From Burkholderiales bacterium (GTDB lineage: Bacteria; Pseudomonadota; Gammaproteobacteria; Burkholderiales; Casimicrobiaceae): DNA of 13,845 bases. The stretch spans positions 1 through 13,845 of the forward strand of contig JAISPI010000124.1 of NCBI GenBank assembly GCA_031275075.1, read 5' to 3'. The position numbers were made by a program, and so were the translations under genes. This document shows positions 1-8,593 of this stretch, in pieces. Under the pieces are notes generated by a model. The model searched no databases, was not told where the DNA came from, and saw nothing but the letters and a program-made list of their open reading frames with translations. The stretch's first letter is position 1, and each line of letters starts with the position of its first letter.

Positions 1-137
1 ATGTCGCTGATGTAACCTTTTGCTGCCCGGTCGATCCGTTCAGCAGCCAACGAAAGCTTGCGATTATCAAATACCCCCACTACCACACAAGCTGTCCTTT
101 GCTTCTCAGGGTTTCCGCTTTTTATGGTAAATTCCAT
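1..137 (-). CDS. pepA: Leucyl (cytosol) aminopeptidase A, N-terminal fragment
   Basis: Reading the minus strand from the ATG at 137 gives 45 codons ([20 protein letters not shown], then [20 protein letters not shown], then GYISD) before the window edge. The MEF-x-x-KSG-x-PEKQR-x-AC-x-VVGVF opening and the GYIS segment are typical of the non-catalytic N-terminal domain of proteobacterial PepA, a hexameric two-metal aminopeptidase of the cytoplasm that in enterobacteria also binds DNA. A ribosome-binding site, GAGGA, lies at 146-142, four bases before the ATG. The gene is divergent from lptF, an arrangement common in beta- and gammaproteobacteria. The catalytic domain is outside the window, so activity cannot be judged here. 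Confidence 0.88.
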   Translation of the reverse strand, partial: MEFTIKSGNPEKQRTACVVVGVFDNRKLSLAAERIDRAAKGYISD

Positions 138-152
138 TATGTCCTCTTTTTT

Positions 153-179
153 AAAAAAAGCGCCGGTATAAAAAGGCGC
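153..179 (-). terminator. Hairpin plus T-tract in the pepA leader (possible attenuator)
   Basis: On the minus strand GCGCC (179-175) can pair with GGCGC (164-160) around a 10-base A/T-rich loop, and seven T residues follow (159-153), ending just before the pepA ribosome-binding site. The shape is that of a small intrinsic terminator. The stem is only five G/C pairs, and I cannot place the pepA promoter with confidence. It may therefore be a weak attenuator, a roadblock for antisense transcription, or just part of a shared divergent promoter, since TATAAA at 167-172 on the plus strand sits in the loop. Confidence 0.3.
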
Positions 180-224
180 CGTACACGCATTATCGGCAAA
201 CTGCCGCAGAAAATCAAAATCTTT

Positions 225-1337
225 ATGATCTTCAAGCGCAGCCTCATCCGCGAACTCACCATTAATGCCGCCGGCTTGTTCGTTGTTGCGATCGCTATTT
301 TATTCACCAACCAAGCATTACGCCTGCTAGGCCTCGCTGCCGGCGGGCGGTTTGATACGGAAGGCCTTTTGCCGATGCTGGGATTCTATGCGTTGCAATA
401 CCTTCCTATTTTGTTGACCATCACATTATTCCTGACTGTTTTGCTGTCGTTGACGCGCGCTTATCGTGACAGTGAAATGATCGTCTGGTTTTCGGCCGGA
501 CAGCCGCTTACTGCTTGGGCGCGGCCTCTCCTGGGGTTTTCCGCCTCTTTTCTGGTTGCCATCGTTGCTTTGTCATTGTTCTTGACGCCTTGGGCGCAAC
601 AGCAGCGATTGCAATATCAGAAACAACTGGAGGCGCGTGACGAACTGTCATTACTGGCGCCGGGATTGTTCCGTGAATTCAAGCGAGCCGGACTGGTGGT
701 GTACATAGAAAGCATCAATCCGTTTACCGGCACGATCAAAAACATTTTCTTGCAGTCGATCAACAAACCACGTAGCGAAACCTTGTCCGCACAATCGGCC
801 ATCATTGAAACCTTTCCGAATGGCGACCGTTTCCTCGTCATGTCGCAGGGCAACCGTAGCGTCGGCACTCCTGGAAAAGCCGATTACCAGATTATTGAAT
901 TCGACCAATTGGGGCGTCTTATCGAACCCGCTGAAATCGAAGCGATCGAGCCGACGATTCGAGCCATGCCGACACTCGCTCTTTGGAAAACCGATGACGC
1001 TCCGGAAGCCGCCGAGCTTTTCTGGCGCTTGTCAATTCCAATCATGGCGCTGATGCTTACCTTAATGGCGTTGCCACTCAGCTACGTTAACCCGCGCATG
1101 GGCCGTTCGTTCAACCTGTTGGCCGCTGTGCTGTTGTATTTAATTTATTCAAATAGCCTCAATATCGTTCAAAGTCTGATCGCGCAGGAGAAGTTGTCGC
1201 TCTGGGTGGGATTGTTGTTGCCGCACGGCACGGCCGCATTGTTGACAGGCTTGTTGTTGTACCACCGCACCCAAATTTACACGTTCTGGCGGCGCCCCCC
1301 CGCAAATACGCCATCACCTCCCGCTGCCGCCTCATGA
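225..1337 (+). CDS. lptF: LPS export ABC transporter permease LptF
   Basis: A 370-residue inner-membrane protein of the YjgP/YjgQ family, one of the two permease subunits of LptB2FG, which extracts lipopolysaccharide from the inner membrane and passes it to the LptC-LptA bridge. The order is typical: three hydrophobic segments (about residues 12-35, 52-76 and 101-121), a periplasmic beta-jellyroll (about 130-270), then three more membrane segments (about 278-300, 307-326 and 335-358). The stretch [12 protein letters not shown] at 81-92 after the second segment matches the coupling helix that contacts LptB, with its conserved Glu. I chose the ATG at 225 because [11 protein letters not shown] is the usual family start and gives the usual length. 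An in-frame extension back to 99 would overlap pepA. No good Shine-Dalgarno sequence precedes the ATG. The stop overlaps the lptG start. Confidence 0.95.
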   Translation: MIFKRSLIRELTINAAGLFVVAIAILFTNQALRLLGLAAGGRFDTEGLLPMLGFYALQYLPILLTITLFLTVLLSLTRAYRDSEMIVWFSAGQPLTAWARPLLGFSASFLVAIVALSLFLTPWAQQQRLQYQKQLEARDELSLLAPGLFREFKRAGLVVYIESINPFTGTIKNIFLQSINKPRSETLSAQSAIIETFPNGDRFLVMSQGNRSVGTPGKADYQIIEFDQLGRLIEPAEIEAIEPTIRAMPTLALWKTDDAPEAAELFWRLSIPIMALMLTLMALPLSYVNPRMGRSFNLLAAVLLYLIYSNSLNIVQSLIAQEKLSLWVGLLLPHGTAALLTGLLLYHRTQIYTFWRRPPANTPSPPAAAS

Positions 1338-2422
1338 GTACATTGCGACGTTACCTCCGTCGTGAAATTCTGATTGACACGCTGTCACTGCTCGCCGTGA
1401 TAGTAATGATCTTTGCGTTTTTCGACCTGATCAACGAACTCGGCGATGTCGGTCGCCGCGGCCGGACACTGGCGACGGCCTTTCTCTACGTCACGCTACA
1501 CCTGCCATCACGGATTTATGAACTTGCGCCCATCGCCGCACTGCTCGGTACCCTTTCCGTTCTCGCTCGAATGGTATCAACCTCCGAACTTACCGTCATG
1601 CGCGTTTCTGGCATGTCACTCGCGCAAATCAGTCTGACCATCTTTCAAGTCAGCGTGCCTATCGCCCTTGTCACCTTTCTCGCCGGTGAATTCGTTGCGC
1701 CGCCCGCCGACCGTCTGGCGCAAACCGTTCGCGCCGTCCACCACAACAGCAACAACCAAATGATCGCGCAACAATTTTCCTCCGGTTTCTGGTTCAAGGA
1801 ACAATACACCTTCGCCAACATCCGCGCCGCCACAGCCAGCCATGTGCTCATGGATGTACGGCTGTATGAATTCGATGACGCCATGCGATTGCAACGAATC
1901 CGCAGCGCCGAACGCGGCACTTTTTCCGAAACAGACAACGCCTGGCTGCTCGACAACATCGAGGTCACTGAAATTGGCAGCGGCCACCACACACACGTCC
2001 ATACTGAACCTTTCTATACCTGGCAGACTGTATTGCGCCCGTCGATCCTGACCGTCTTCCAAATACCGCCCGAAAAACTTGAAATCAAAACGCTTTACGA
2101 CAATATCCGCATTCTCGAAAAAAGCGCACAACCAACCTCACGCTTTGAAATTGCGTTATGGATCAAACTCGTCTATCCGGTCAGTGTTTTCGTGATGATG
2201 TTGTTGGCGCTGCCATTTTCGCAATTCCAACGCCGTCAGGGCAGCGCCTTCTCCAGGCTTCTTATCGGCAGCATGCTTGGTATCACTTTCTATTTTCTGG
2301 GGCAGCTGTTTTCTTACCTCGGTGTTTTGAACGACTGGCCTCCGCTCACCTCAGCGTTGGTACCGCTTATCGTTTTTCTGGGCATCACATTTGCTTTGCT
2401 CTGGCGACAGGAAAGGCGATGA
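1334..2422 (+). CDS. lptG: LPS export ABC transporter permease LptG
   Basis: A 362-residue partner of LptF with the same plan. Membrane segments fall at about residues 12-34, 60-80 and 98-121, a periplasmic beta-jellyroll at about 125-265, and further membrane segments at about 270-292, 303-326 and 335-356. The N-terminus [12 protein letters not shown] and the coupling-helix region STSELTVMRVSGMS (82-95) are characteristic of LptG. The ATG overlaps the lptF stop as ATGA, which implies translational coupling and matches the one-to-one stoichiometry of the two permeases. LptB, LptC and LptA are not in the window. The 3' end overlaps the next gene, atl, in the same way. No missing segments or frameshift are seen. 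Confidence 0.95.
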   Translation: MSTLRRYLRREILIDTLSLLAVIVMIFAFFDLINELGDVGRRGRTLATAFLYVTLHLPSRIYELAPIAALLGTLSVLARMVSTSELTVMRVSGMSLAQISLTIFQVSVPIALVTFLAGEFVAPPADRLAQTVRAVHHNSNNQMIAQQFSSGFWFKEQYTFANIRAATASHVLMDVRLYEFDDAMRLQRIRSAERGTFSETDNAWLLDNIEVTEIGSGHHTHVHTEPFYTWQTVLRPSILTVFQIPPEKLEIKTLYDNIRILEKSAQPTSRFEIALWIKLVYPVSVFVMMLLALPFSQFQRRQGSAFSRLLIGSMLGITFYFLGQLFSYLGVLNDWPPLTSALVPLIVFLGITFALLWRQERR

Positions 2423-2781
2423 CCCGGGCAAAGCTGTGTTCGTCAAATGAACACGAAGCAACATCTTCTGCCGCTACTGACTGTTTTTCGCAACGCCTCT
2501 ATCCGATTATCGCCGCCATTCCTTTTGGCAAAGTCACCACCTACGGCACCCTCGCTCACCTCGCCGGTTCCTCGCGTGCCGCCCGACAAGTCGGTGGCGT
2601 ATTACGCCATTTACCCAAGAACACCACCTTGCCTTGGCATCGCGTCATCAACCATCAAGGCAGAATTTCGCTAACGGGAAATTCTTTTGCTCAGCAAAAA
2701 CGCAAGTTGCGGAAAGAAGGTGTTGTCTTCAGAAAAGACGGCTCCATCGACTTGAAAATCTTTGGCTGGAACATTGGCTAA
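2419..2781 (+). CDS. atl: Alkyltransferase-like protein (ATL, YbaZ family)
   Basis: A 120-residue protein with the DNA-binding fold of O6-alkylguanine-DNA alkyltransferases. The conserved core begins at about residue 24 (QRLYPIIAAIPFGKVTTYG). The tyrosine used in nucleotide flipping is Tyr42, the intercalating arginine of the RAARQVGG segment is Arg56, and the active-site motif reads PWHRV (72-76). The cysteine of the PCHRV motif is therefore replaced by tryptophan, the signature of ATL proteins. Known ATLs bind O6-alkylguanine and hand it to nucleotide excision repair rather than removing the alkyl group themselves. The ATG at 2419 overlaps the lptG stop as ATGA; the frame extends further upstream inside lptG, but that part looks unrelated. 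Residues 1-22 are poorly conserved in style, so the true start could be slightly later. A strong hairpin follows the stop. Confidence 0.88.
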   Translation: MTRAKLCSSNEHEATSSAATDCFSQRLYPIIAAIPFGKVTTYGTLAHLAGSSRAARQVGGVLRHLPKNTTLPWHRVINHQGRISLTGNSFAQQKRKLRKEGVVFRKDGSIDLKIFGWNIG

Positions 2782-2786
2782 AAACA

Positions 2787-2816
2787 ACAGGGGCGTCGTA
2801 TAAACGACGCCCCTGT
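2787..2816. terminator. Bidirectional intrinsic terminator between atl and ilvC
   Basis: A perfect 13-bp inverted repeat, with arms 2787-2799 (acaggggcgtcgt) and 2804-2816 (acgacgcccctgt), leaves a 4-base loop, ATAA. The plus strand then reads CTTTAAAA. The minus strand reads TGTTTTTAG, which is the better T-tract. It sits five bases after the atl stop and 25 bases beyond the ilvC stop, between convergent genes, so it can end both transcripts and probably serves ilvC better. Confidence 0.85.
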
Positions 2817-2841
2817 CTTTAAAACTTCCGTATGCAAATAC

Positions 2842-3870
<1,029 letters not shown>

Positions 3871-3958
3871 CTAAAAGAAAAAACAAAAAACATAAATCCG
3901 GTGTTTCAAAAATTTTTCAGGACAAACTCCCGTACTCGTATACCGAGCGTTCCTCAAT

Positions 3959-4450
3959 CTACACCCGTAAAATACGTTCGCCACGCCCAATCCCAGATGC
4001 GCCGGTACGTACTGTTTCCAGCAATACGCCTGGCTCCAGCGTCTGCAAAAATGCATCGAGCTTGGAAGATGTGCCGGTCAATTCGATGGTGTAACTCTTC
4101 TCGGTAACGTCGATGATTTTTCCACGGAAGATATCCGCCATCCGCTTCATCTCCTCACGATCCTTGCCGGACGCACGCACTTTGACCAGCATCAACTCGC
4201 GCTCAATATGGCTGCCGTCGGTTAAATCAACCACCTTCACCACTTCCACCAATTTATTCAACTGCTTGGTGATTTGCTCAATCACATCATCAGAGCCTGT
4301 CGTGATAATCGTCATCCGCGACATGGTCGCATCTTCGGTGGCCGCAACGGTCAGCGATTCGATGTTGTAACCGCGCGCCGAGAAAAGGCCGGCGACACGC
4401 GATAACGCTCCGGCTTCGTTTTCTATCAGAATGGAAAGAATATGTCTCAT
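3959..4450 (-). CDS. ilvH: Acetolactate synthase regulatory (small) subunit, IlvH/IlvN type
   Basis: A 163-residue subunit, the length of E. coli IlvH rather than the shorter E. coli IlvN. The N-terminal ACT domain (about 2-77) starts MRHILSILIENEAGALSRVA. Asn11, Gly14, Ser17 and Asn29, positions linked in E. coli IlvH to valine binding and feedback resistance, are all conserved, so this enzyme is expected to be valine-sensitive. The C-terminal half (about 80-160) carries the second ACT-like region that activates the catalytic subunit. A GAGGAAGAG ribosome-binding site precedes the ATG, and the gene lies 21 bases after the ilvI stop, so the two are surely co-transcribed. Many annotation pipelines would name it ilvN. 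Confidence 0.95.
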   Translation of the reverse strand: MRHILSILIENEAGALSRVAGLFSARGYNIESLTVAATEDATMSRMTIITTGSDDVIEQITKQLNKLVEVVKVVDLTDGSHIERELMLVKVRASGKDREEMKRMADIFRGKIIDVTEKSYTIELTGTSSKLDAFLQTLEPGVLLETVRTGASGIGRGERILRV

Positions 4451-4471
4451 GGTCTCTTCCTCAGAAAGCGT

Positions 4472-6181
4472 TTACGGAGCGTCAAACAACACCATTTCAG
4501 TCAACCCTTTACCGCCGGGCACCATCGGAAAGACATTTTCTTTGGGGTCGGTGTGAATGTCGAGAAAGACGAGCCTGTCTTTCATCGCCAGCGCTTCCTT
4601 GAGCGCCGCTTCGACCTCATCGGATTTGTCAACACGGATTCCGACGTGCCCATAGGCTTCCGCCAGTTTGACGAAATCGGGCAGCGTGTCGAAATACGAT
4701 TCGGAATAGCGCGAACCATAAAACAATTCCTGCCACTGTCGCACCATTCCCATATAACCGTTATTGAGGTTGACAATCTTGATCGGCAGGTGGTGCTGCT
4801 TGCATGTCGCCAGTTCCTGAATACACATCTGGATCGACGCTTCACCGGTCACACACACAACATCGCGTTTCGGATTGGCAATGCGCGCGCCGACAGCCGC
4901 CGGCAAACCGAACCCCATCGTTCCCAAACCTCCGGAACTGATCCAGTGTCGCGGCTGATCGAATTTGTAATATTGCGCCGTCCACATCTGGTGCTGGCCA
5001 ACGTCAGTGGTAATGATCGCCTGTCCTTTGGTCAACCGATGCAAGGTTTCAACCACATATTGCGGTTTGACTTTCTTGCTGTTCGTACTGTATTTCAGGC
5101 AATGCTTGCTACGCCAAGCCTCGATTTGCGTCCACCAAGCGTCAAGCGCTTTTTTGTTCGCCGGTTTCGGTGACGCATCAAGCAGCTTCAACATCTCGCG
5201 TATTACATCGCCGACATCGCCAACGATAGGAACGTCAACATGAACACGTTTTGAAATTGACGAAGGATCGATATCGATATGAATAATTTTGCGGTCGGGC
5301 GGGCCGACGAAATGTTCGACGTTACCAATCACACGATCGTCGAAACGCGCGCCGACGGCCAACAACACATCACAGTGCTGCATCGCCATGTTCGATTCAA
5401 ACGTTCCGTGCATGCCGAGCATGCCGGTCGATAGCGGATCGCTTCCGGGAAAACCTCCCAACCCCATCATCGTCTGCGTGCATGGAAACCCCAACCGGCG
5501 CACCAATTGTGTCAATTCCTCTGCCGCATTGGCGAGAATCACGCCGCCACCGATGTACACCATCGGCCGTTCGGCTGCATGCAACAATTGCATCGCCTTC
5601 TTGATCTGCCCAAGATGCGCCTTGACGACCGGATTGTACGAACGCATCGTCAGCGTCTTCGGATAAGAATACTCCGCCACCGCCTGCGTCACATCCTTGG
5701 GTATATCGATCAGCACCGGCCCCGGTCTGCCGCTGGTCGCCAGATAAAACGCTTTCTTGAAAGTCAGCGCCAGATCGTTGACGTCCTTGACCAAAAAATT
5801 GTGTTTGACACATGGCCGCGTGATGCCGACCGTGTCGCACTCCTGAAACGCATCTTGTCCGATATACGGCGTCGAGACCTGTCCCGAAATGATGACCATC
5901 GGAATCGAATCCATATGCGCTGTCGCGATACCGGTCACGGTATTGGTCAACCCTGGCCCGGAAGTCACCAGACAAACACCGACTTTCTTCGATGACCGCG
6001 AATAACCGTCCGCCGCATGCGCGGCGCCTTGTTCATGACGCACCAGAACATGGCGAATCTTATCCTGCGCGCACAGTGCGTCGTAAATATTCAGCACCGA
6101 GCCGCCCGGATAGCCGAAGACGTACTCCACGCCTTCTTCCTGAAGCGCACGAACAATGATTTCTGCACCCGTCAGTTGCAT
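4472..6181 (-). CDS. ilvI: Acetolactate synthase catalytic (large) subunit
   Basis: 569 residues, with the three thiamine-diphosphate enzyme domains in order: N-terminal pyrimidine-binding (about 1-165), central FAD-binding (about 190-330) and C-terminal pyrophosphate-binding (about 375-550). It condenses pyruvate with pyruvate or 2-oxobutyrate, the first common step of the branched-chain pathway. The catalytic glutamate is Glu50 in LVRHEQ. TSGPGLTN (73-80), TDVGQHQMW (392-400) and the Mg2+/ThDP segment ending in NLNN (471-474) are present. The usual GDG of that last motif reads GEA (446-448); a Glu for Asp change can still bind metal, so I do not infer loss of activity. The ATG at 6181 is preceded by GAGGCAGGG. 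The name ilvI is chosen because the small subunit is IlvH-like; ilvB would be an equally common label. A 385-base leader precedes it. Confidence 0.96.
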   Translation of the reverse strand: MQLTGAEIIVRALQEEGVEYVFGYPGGSVLNIYDALCAQDKIRHVLVRHEQGAAHAADGYSRSSKKVGVCLVTSGPGLTNTVTGIATAHMDSIPMVIISGQVSTPYIGQDAFQECDTVGITRPCVKHNFLVKDVNDLALTFKKAFYLATSGRPGPVLIDIPKDVTQAVAEYSYPKTLTMRSYNPVVKAHLGQIKKAMQLLHAAERPMVYIGGGVILANAAEELTQLVRRLGFPCTQTMMGLGGFPGSDPLSTGMLGMHGTFESNMAMQHCDVLLAVGARFDDRVIGNVEHFVGPPDRKIIHIDIDPSSISKRVHVDVPIVGDVGDVIREMLKLLDASPKPANKKALDAWWTQIEAWRSKHCLKYSTNSKKVKPQYVVETLHRLTKGQAIITTDVGQHQMWTAQYYKFDQPRHWISSGGLGTMGFGLPAAVGARIANPKRDVVCVTGEASIQMCIQELATCKQHHLPIKIVNLNNGYMGMVRQWQELFYGSRYSESYFDTLPDFVKLAEAYGHVGIRVDKSDEVEAALKEALAMKDRLVFLDIHTDPKENVFPMVPGGKGLTEMVLFDAP

Positions 6182-6229
6182 AATCCCTGCCTCTGCTTTT
6201 ATCTGTTACCTGTTGATCGAAAAGCACTG

Positions 6230-6376
6230 TTAACCATCACCGGCTTTGTAGCCGCTGCTATAACGCCGTGGGTGAGCGTCGTCTTGGGCAATCGCAATCG
6301 GATAGATCGTAATCGTCGCAATGATGATGTCCGGCGCATCGTATCCGGGAAACCCGCTAAGGCTTGTGACCCGCAC
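6230..6376 (-). CDS. Candidate isoleucine-rich leader peptide of the ilv operon
   Basis: From a GTG at 6376 to a TAA at 6230 there are 48 codons. Residues 16-30 read DIIIATITIYPIAIA, with seven isoleucine codons in 13 (positions 17-29). Leader peptides of attenuated branched-chain operons are rich in the end-product amino acids, and this frame lies in the right place between promoter and ilvI. Against it, the GTG has no clear Shine-Dalgarno sequence, and there is no obvious terminator with a T-tract between its end and the ilvI start, only a 5-bp hairpin at 6254-6241. A 17-codon frame (6410-6357, ATG one base after AGGAGG) overlaps its start in another frame and might deliver ribosomes. This is inference. 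Confidence 0.3.
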   Translation of the reverse strand: MRVTSLSGFPGYDAPDIIIATITIYPIAIAQDDAHPRRYSSGYKAGDG

Positions 6377-6397
6377 GGGGAACGATACACCGTACCA

Positions 6398-6421
6398 CTT
6401 TGGGAGGCATGCCTCCTAAAG
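6398..6421. promoter_or_regulatory. 24-nt near-perfect palindrome at the ilvI transcription start (operator or RNA hairpin)
   Basis: The core ggaggcatgcctcc (6403-6416) is a perfect 14-base palindrome. CTTT at 6398-6401 and AAAG at 6418-6421 extend the symmetry, with one G/T mismatch on each side between core and flanks. It begins about six bases downstream of the -10 element, so it covers about +1 to +24. It could bind a dimeric repressor or fold at the very 5' end of the RNA. Its left half on the minus strand also contains the sequence AGGAGG. I do not recognise it as a known operator. Confidence 0.45.
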
Positions 6422-6426
6422 CGAGT

Positions 6427-6455
6427 ACAGTAGCCGGAAGTCGTCGGAAGGTCAA
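6427..6455 (-). promoter_or_regulatory. Sigma-70 promoter of the ilvIHC operon
   Basis: On the minus strand TTGACC (6455-6450) is followed by exactly 17 bases and TACTGT (6432-6427). The -35 element matches the consensus at five of six bases; the -10 keeps the TA start and final T but is otherwise weak, which is typical of a regulated promoter. Transcription should begin near 6420, leaving a leader of about 240 bases before ilvI. Confidence 0.55.
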
Positions 6456-6475
6456 TAGAGGGGTGGTGAAAACTT

Positions 6476-6522
6476 GCGGGTGGCAAGCTGTCCAGATTCC
6501 GTTTTGCCAAAAACCAACCCGC
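6476..6522 (-). terminator. Possible terminator hairpin downstream of serS
   Basis: On the minus strand GCGGGTTGG (6522-6514) can pair with CCACCCGC (6483-6476) with one bulged T, enclosing a 30-base loop that can pair further (TTGGCAA with TTGCC). AAGTTTTC follows. It lies about 45 bases after the serS stop and just before the ilvI promoter, which fits a terminator that insulates the two, but the T-tract is short and the loop long. Confidence 0.3.
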
Positions 6523-6566
6523 TCAGCACTGGCCTATTCGTTTCCGCCCAAAAAATGGCATTGGGG

Positions 6567-7937
<1,371 letters not shown>

Positions 7938-7955
7938 AGTGCCGTGATGAGAAAA

Positions 7956-8432
7956 TTATTCGTAACGTACGCTTACCACTTCGTAAACCCGAACCCCTGC
8001 CGGCGCGTGAACCTCCGCGTGGTCCCCTTCGCTTTTACCGATCAACGCCCGCGATACCGGCGAATGTACGGAGATTTTCCCGGTTCTGATATCGGCCTCG
8101 TCATCACCGACGATGATGTAGGTCTTGCGCTCGCCGCTGTCGACATCCTCGACCTCGACCGTCGCCCCGAAAACCACCCGCCCTTCGGGATGTAACGTTG
8201 TCGGATCAATCACCTGCGCCGCCGCCAGCTTGCCTTCAATTTCGATGATGCGGCCTTCAATGAATCCCTGACGCTCGCGCGCCGCTTCATAGTCGGCATT
8301 CTCGGTGAGGTCACCGTTCGAACGCGCGTCAGCGATCGCCTGAATGATGTGAGGCCGGTCCACCGTTTTCAGCCGGTGAAGCTCAGCTTTGAGCGACGCA
8401 GCGCCCGCAACAGTCATCGGAACCTTTTTCAT
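7956..8432 (-). CDS. greA: Transcription elongation factor GreA
   Basis: 158 residues, the standard GreA length. GreA enters the RNA polymerase secondary channel and stimulates cleavage of backtracked RNA. The N-terminal coiled coil (about 1-76) carries the tip sequence [13 protein letters not shown] with the catalytic acidic residues Asp41 and Glu44. The C-terminal FKBP-like domain (about 82-158) shows the typical [18 protein letters not shown]. The ATG at 8432 ([10 protein letters not shown]) has GAGGG six bases upstream and gives the family length; an in-frame start at 8456 would add eight residues. In many proteobacteria greA follows carB; here it follows the hyp block with its own promoter and a leader terminator. 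Confidence 0.97.
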   Translation of the reverse strand: MKKVPMTVAGAASLKAELHRLKTVDRPHIIQAIADARSNGDLTENADYEAARERQGFIEGRIIEIEGKLAAAQVIDPTTLHPEGRVVFGATVEVEDVDSGERKTYIIVGDDEADIRTGKISVHSPVSRALIGKSEGDHAEVHAPAGVRVYEVVSVRYE

Positions 8433-8456
8433 CACACCCTCGGCATGAAAAAACAT

Positions 8457-8487
8457 AAAAGAAAAGACCGGAAGCGCACGCTCCCGG
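8457..8487 (-). terminator. Leader terminator upstream of greA (GraL-like)
   Basis: On the minus strand CCGGGAGC (8487-8480) pairs with GCTTCCGG (8475-8468) around the loop GTGC, an 8-bp stem with one G-T pair, followed by TCTTTTCTTTT (8467-8457). This is a textbook intrinsic terminator, yet it lies between the greA promoter and the greA ribosome-binding site. Most transcripts from that promoter should stop here after about 40 bases and only read-through makes greA mRNA. E. coli greA has the same arrangement, which generates the GraL leader RNAs. Confidence 0.75.
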
Positions 8488-8504
8488 CCATGATTTATGG
8501 AGAG

Positions 8505-8535
8505 AGTATATCAGGAATCCCGATAAGGATGTCAA
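8505..8535 (-). promoter_or_regulatory. Strong sigma-70 promoter of greA
   Basis: The minus strand has a perfect -35 element, TTGACA (8535-8530), followed by TATACT (8510-8505) at 19 bases, or GATATA (8512-8507) at 17 bases. Transcription should begin near 8498. It lies 59 bases beyond the hypE stop and shows greA has its own promoter independent of the hyp genes. Confidence 0.72.
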
Positions 8536-8593
8536 GCCCGCCCAACCAGGCTCGAACCGTCCCTGTCGCGCGCCGGAGGCGGGGCTTTCCCGC

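Larger units (their letters stand above)
6182..6566. other. ilvI leader / serS-ilvI intergenic interval (385 bases)
   Basis: No recognisable protein gene of normal size lies here. In the minus direction, from serS to ilvI, it holds a long imperfect hairpin after serS (6522-6476), a sigma-70 promoter (6455-6427), a 24-nt palindrome (6421-6398), an isoleucine-rich 48-codon frame (6376-6230) overlapped at its start by a 17-codon frame (6410-6357), and a short hairpin CGGCT-ACAA-AGCCG (6254-6241). The only frame over 100 codons (6510-6199, minus) crosses the promoter and looks spurious. The length and content suggest a regulated leader rather than a plain spacer. Confidence 0.6.

Noticed and set aside
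1616..2131. A 171-codon minus-strand frame opposite lptG.
   Set aside because: The plus-strand lptG has the right length, motifs and coupling on both sides; the antisense frame has none.
2158..2418. An N-terminal extension of atl reaching back into lptG.
   Set aside because: The extra 87 residues are the out-of-frame reading of lptG, and the ATGA overlap at 2419 gives the normal ATL length.
6199..6510. A 103-codon minus-strand frame before ilvI.
   Set aside because: It crosses the ilv promoter and palindrome, its composition is Arg/Ser/Thr-rich without any domain pattern, and its end lies only 18 bases before ilvI.
8536..8593. GGTTCGAGCC on the minus strand between hypE and greA looked like the T-arm of a tRNA.
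   Set aside because: The bases on either side cannot form the five-pair T-stem, and no acceptor, D or anticodon arm is present.
8540..8593. A GCGGG/CCCGC inverted repeat right after the hypE stop as a hyp terminator.
   Set aside because: The stem is only five pairs and no T-tract follows on the minus strand.
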